From NCBI GenBank assembly GCA_027032655.1, contig JALVMZ010000658.1:1-8057 (forward strand): 8,057 nt of DNA, in the 5' to 3' direction. Below the pieces are notes generated by a model. That model was given only the letters and a program-made list of their open reading frames with translations, had not been told where the DNA came from and searched no databases. The translations under genes and the position numbers were made by a program. This DNA is from Desulfobacteraceae bacterium (lineage in GTDB: Bacteria > Desulfobacterota > DSM-4660 > Desulfatiglandales > JALVMZ01). Positions 6,262 through 8,057 of the stretch are shown in pieces (the first letter of the stretch is position 1; every line of letters begins with the position of its first letter).

Positions 6262-7029
6262 TTAAAGAATCAACCTTTCCATGTTTTCAGGCACAAGAAT
6301 CTGATAAATACCCTTAACATATTGGATTGGCTTGAGTCTCTCTATTACCTTCTGTCTCTCATCTCTCTGGATGTGCACCAGTGCCAGCCTTTCACTACCC
6401 GTATCCCTGGCCATGCTCATTGAGCCCAGAACTGTTCCATGACCAGGTATCTCTTTTTCAAATCTGAATGACTCATGAATCAGCAGTGTGGAATTCTGTG
6501 CAAGGTTCTTTGTCTCCTGAGTGGGCCTTCCATCTCCACTATAGAATATTGCTATATCCCCTGAATCTATCCTCAGGGCAAGGTCTCTCCTTGAATGTTC
6601 ATTTTCTGCTGACCTTAACTTATTGTCTCTGAAATATATCTCTTCCCCGGGTTCTATTTCCACGAATTCAACTGGAAAGTTTAATCTTTCAGTAAAACCT
6701 GGATATGCTATCTCCATTGCATCTGTAATCTTCGCTTTAATACCTTTCTGTCCCATTATTGTAATGGGTTTTTTCCTCCCCTCTTCCCAGTATCTGACAA
6801 GTAAGGGAGGAACACCCATAAAATGATCACCATGGAAATGGGAAATCCAGATTGAATCAATCTCCTCAGGGTCGGGAATCTCTTTCCATACCTGGGGGAC
6901 GGCTGAAAATCCGCAATCAAGAAGAATATTAGTTTCAGCCCCCTTTTCCTGAATTCTGATAAGGATAGAAGTATTGGGATTCTTCTCATCAAATGCTTCT
7001 CCGACCCCAAGAAACACCACTTCTAACAT
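6262..7029 (-). CDS. RNase Z-like metallo-beta-lactamase-fold hydrolase
   Basis: A 255-residue MBL-fold protein. Metal ligands are visible in HFHGDHFMGVPPLL (His64, His66, Asp68, His69), His145 in NEHS, Asp166 in FYSGDGRP, and His219 in LVHIQRDER. SHxHGDHxxGxPxLL, YSGDxRP, LLIHE and GHGT with a later H-x3-R resemble the RNase Z order SHLHGDH, YSGDTRP, LLIHE, GHST, THFSxRY. Canonical bacterial tRNase Z is longer (about 300 or more residues) and carries a flexible exosite arm that binds the tRNA; nothing like the glycine/proline-rich arm is seen here. It is therefore called RNase Z-like, not rnz, and could act on another phosphodiester or ester. The ATG at 7027-7029 is preceded by GGGGAG with 8-9 nt spacing. 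It lies 38 nt after the response-regulator gene and 23 nt before the tRNA methyltransferase gene, suggesting one transcript. Confidence 0.82.
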   Translation of the reverse strand: MLEVVFLGVGEAFDEKNPNTSILIRIQEKGAETNILLDCGFSAVPQVWKEIPDPEEIDSIWISHFHGDHFMGVPPLLVRYWEEGRKKPITIMGQKGIKAKITDAMEIAYPGFTERLNFPVEFVEIEPGEEIYFRDNKLRSAENEHSRRDLALRIDSGDIAIFYSGDGRPTQETKNLAQNSTLLIHESFRFEKEIPGHGTVLGSMSMARDTGSERLALVHIQRDERQKVIERLKPIQYVKGIYQILVPENMERLIL

Positions 7030-7067
7030 TTATTAATCTCTCCCCATTTTTAAAGTTATTTATCAAT

Positions 7068-7592
7068 TCACATTATTTCCTCAAGTTCATCCTTTGTGAT
7101 CAGATAGGTCCTATCAAATTCCTCCCAGAACTTTTTATCCTTTTGTTTCCATTTGGGACCAAATCTATTATCGAAAAATGAGCTCAGTCTTGCAAACCAT
7201 CCACCAGGTTTCTCTATTCCCCTGTTTTTGGCAATTATTATTTCTTTAAGATAGATATCTATCTCATACATCCTGTCTTTCGGGATATATGATTTTGCAC
7301 CCAGTTTAATGGAACCAACAAGATTGTCCGGGTTCAAACCATGGGCTGTTAACATAAGTGCCGGTATCTTTCTCCTGGTTGCAATCTTGAGCAAATCAAA
7401 CCCTTTAACTCCCATAATATCAAGTATTACCGCATCATAGTCATTTTTCTCTAATAGTTCACTTCCTTGCTCATAAGTTGATGCGGTTTCAATAATACAC
7501 ATATCAAGCATATCCATAATAGTCTCAAGGATATCCTCCTCATCATCCACCACAAGAATCCTTTTTCCTTTCAAAATATCATCACCTGACAT
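7068..7592 (-). CDS. Orphan response regulator (receiver domain with short C-terminal tail)
   Basis: A 174-residue protein with a CheY-like receiver: acidic Asp16 and Asp17 after the first strand, phosphoacceptor Asp58 in AVILDIMG, the conserved Thr82 in LTAHG, and Lys105 in YIPKDR, so all phosphorylation residues are present. After about residue 125 there is no helix-turn-helix, GGDEF, HD-GYP or histidine-kinase domain. Instead there is a tail of about 50 residues rich in Trp, Phe, Lys and Glu, with GWFARLSSFF and KFWEEFD segments, that looks amphipathic. Output is therefore likely by protein-protein contact. The ATG at 7590-7592 has an excellent AGGAGGAG six bases upstream. No sensor kinase is adjacent within the window. 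It is the first gene of the leftward operon with the RNase Z-like and TrmJ genes, and is divergent from the TetR-family gene. Confidence 0.9.
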   Translation of the reverse strand: MSGDDILKGKRILVVDDEEDILETIMDMLDMCIIETASTYEQGSELLEKNDYDAVILDIMGVKGFDLLKIATRRKIPALMLTAHGLNPDNLVGSIKLGAKSYIPKDRMYEIDIYLKEIIIAKNRGIEKPGGWFARLSSFFDNRFGPKWKQKDKKFWEEFDRTYLITKDELEEIM

Positions 7593-7636
7593 GGTGTTCT
7601 CCTCCTACAGATTATTGTTTTCCTGAATCATGCCAA

Positions 7637-7665
7637 TAAATAGACTTTCAGGCTCTCCAAGTCAA
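7637..7665 (-). promoter_or_regulatory. Candidate sigma-70 promoter for the response-regulator operon
   Basis: On the minus strand TTGACT (7660-7665) and TATTTA (7637-7642) are separated by 17 nt. Transcription would begin around 7630, about 38 nt before the ATG. The -10 box is a fair match only. Confidence 0.45.
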
Positions 7666-7745
7666 GGAGATTAAATTAAAACCACTTGAGATCCATTAAC
7701 TACAGGAGAAAATCTCTCCACCAGGAATTAACAAATCAAAATTAT

Positions 7746-7775
7746 TTGACTTTAGGTGGTAATTATTTATATAAG
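7746..7775 (+). promoter_or_regulatory. Candidate promoter for the TetR-family gene
   Basis: TTGACT (7746-7751) is followed after 16 nt by TATATA (7768-7773), or after 18 nt by TATAAG (7770-7775). The start point would fall near 7780, inside the adjacent palindrome, about 43 nt before the ATG at 7823. Confidence 0.5.
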
Positions 7776-7790
7776 AGACCGACCGGTCTC
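7775..7790. promoter_or_regulatory. Operator-like palindrome upstream of the TetR-family gene
   Basis: A perfect inverted repeat of GAGACC and GGTCTC separated by GACC. It stands out as G+C-rich in an AT-rich gap, immediately follows the presumed -10 box and covers the presumed start site. Palindromes of the form GACC-N4-GGTC are common TetR-family operators (the NemR box is similar, by recall). Its position would block transcription of the repressor gene, i.e. autoregulation. Confidence 0.7.
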
Positions 7791-7822
7791 CCTGATAAAT
7801 GGGTTATAATTTAGGATTATTT

Positions 7823-8057
7823 ATGAACCTGAAAGAAAAAATAATATCTGAATCAATGAAGCTTTTCTCATTGAAAGGGTATCTTAGCACATCAATAAAC
7901 GATATTATGAATGCATCAGGCACATCCAAAGGAGGGCTCTACAATCACTTTAAAAATAAAGAGGAGCTATTTTTTTCTGTCCTGGAGGAGGCAAGGAGGA
8001 TATGGAGGGAGATCAACCTTAAAGGAATTAAGGAGATATCAAGTCCTGTGGGGAAAA
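7823..8057 (+). CDS. TetR/AcrR-family transcriptional regulator, N-terminal fragment
   Basis: The first 78 codons are present; the gene runs past the right edge. It carries the TetR DNA-binding domain: an opening helix MNLKEKIISESMKLF, then STSINDIMNASGTSKGGLYNHF at about 22-43 forming the helix-turn-helix with the G-x-(L/I)-Y-x-(H/Y)-F signature, followed by KNKEELF. Family members are ligand-released repressors; the ligand-binding domain lies outside the window, so the inducer is unknown. Start: the ATG at 7823 has AGGA six bases upstream. An in-frame ATG at 7799 would add eight residues but has no ribosome site. A palindromic operator about 33 nt upstream suggests autorepression. Proximity to acyl-CoA genes makes a fatty-acid or acyl-CoA inducer conceivable, but six genes lie between, so this is speculation. 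Confidence 0.92.
   Translation, partial: MNLKEKIISESMKLFSLKGYLSTSINDIMNASGTSKGGLYNHFKNKEELFFSVLEEARRIWREINLKGIKEISSPVGK

Noticed and set aside
7705..7719. GGAGA-AAATC-TCTCC inverted repeat between the divergent promoters
   Set aside because: Five-base arms with no clear link to either promoter; may be chance and is not similar to the TetR palindrome.
7805..7810. Perfect TATAAT just upstream of the TetR gene
   Set aside because: No -35 box lies 16-18 nt upstream, and a start about 7 nt further on would leave only a few bases before the ATG, removing the ribosome site.
1..8057. A defence system, mobile element, CRISPR array or biosynthetic cluster
   Set aside because: All supported genes belong to metabolic, RNA-modification or regulatory families; I saw no spaced direct repeats, transposase, toxin-antitoxin pair or integrase.

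Overview
The window is a stretch of ordinary bacterial chromosome, by eye AT-rich (about 40% G+C), with strong Shine-Dalgarno sites (GGAGG type) and short gaps between genes. The gene content suggests an anaerobic or facultative fatty-acid or short-chain-acyl-CoA-using bacterium: two adjacent acetyl-CoA-acetyltransferase-type thiolases and the start of a crotonase. A Desulfobacterota (former Deltaproteobacteria) origin is my best guess, from the style of the thiolases and the orphan response regulator. This is inference from recalled family resemblance, not from a marker gene. I see no rRNA, tRNA, CRISPR array, insertion sequence or phage gene.

Left block (1-2673, minus strand): transcription runs leftward from a promoter in the 2674-2896 gap through a 396-residue thiolase, a perfect 10-bp stem-loop terminator, a second thiolase of 427 residues with an internal insertion of about 35 residues, and into an enoyl-CoA hydratase whose first 29 codons are in the window. 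Together they would carry out the hydration and thiolytic steps of beta-oxidation, or the reverse steps of butyrate or polyhydroxyalkanoate-type synthesis. The 3-hydroxyacyl-CoA dehydrogenase and acyl-CoA dehydrogenase steps are not in the window.

Middle block (2897-5433, plus strand): a YdfG-type NADP-dependent 3-hydroxy-acid dehydrogenase, a HAD-superfamily hydrolase with a non-canonical first motif, and a PhnP-like metallo-beta-lactamase-fold hydrolase. It diverges from the thiolase block, and the shared gap contains a CRP-like palindrome and candidate promoters in both directions.

Right block (5423-7592, minus strand): an orphan receiver-domain protein, a short RNase Z-like metallo-hydrolase and a TrmJ-type tRNA 2'-O-methyltransferase, in one probable operon. 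Its last gene overlaps the end of the middle block tail to tail by 11 bp. Divergent from it, the N-terminal half-domain of a TetR-family repressor (from 7823) runs off the window. A GAGACC-N4-GGTCTC palindrome lies across its probable transcription start, which fits autorepression.

No single feature amounts to an undescribed system. The points that most deserve a second look are the insertion in one thiolase, the strong terminator between the two thiolases, the altered active-site or metal-site residues in the HAD and PhnP-like proteins, the pairing of an RNase Z-like protein with TrmJ behind a response regulator, and the two operator-like palindromes.
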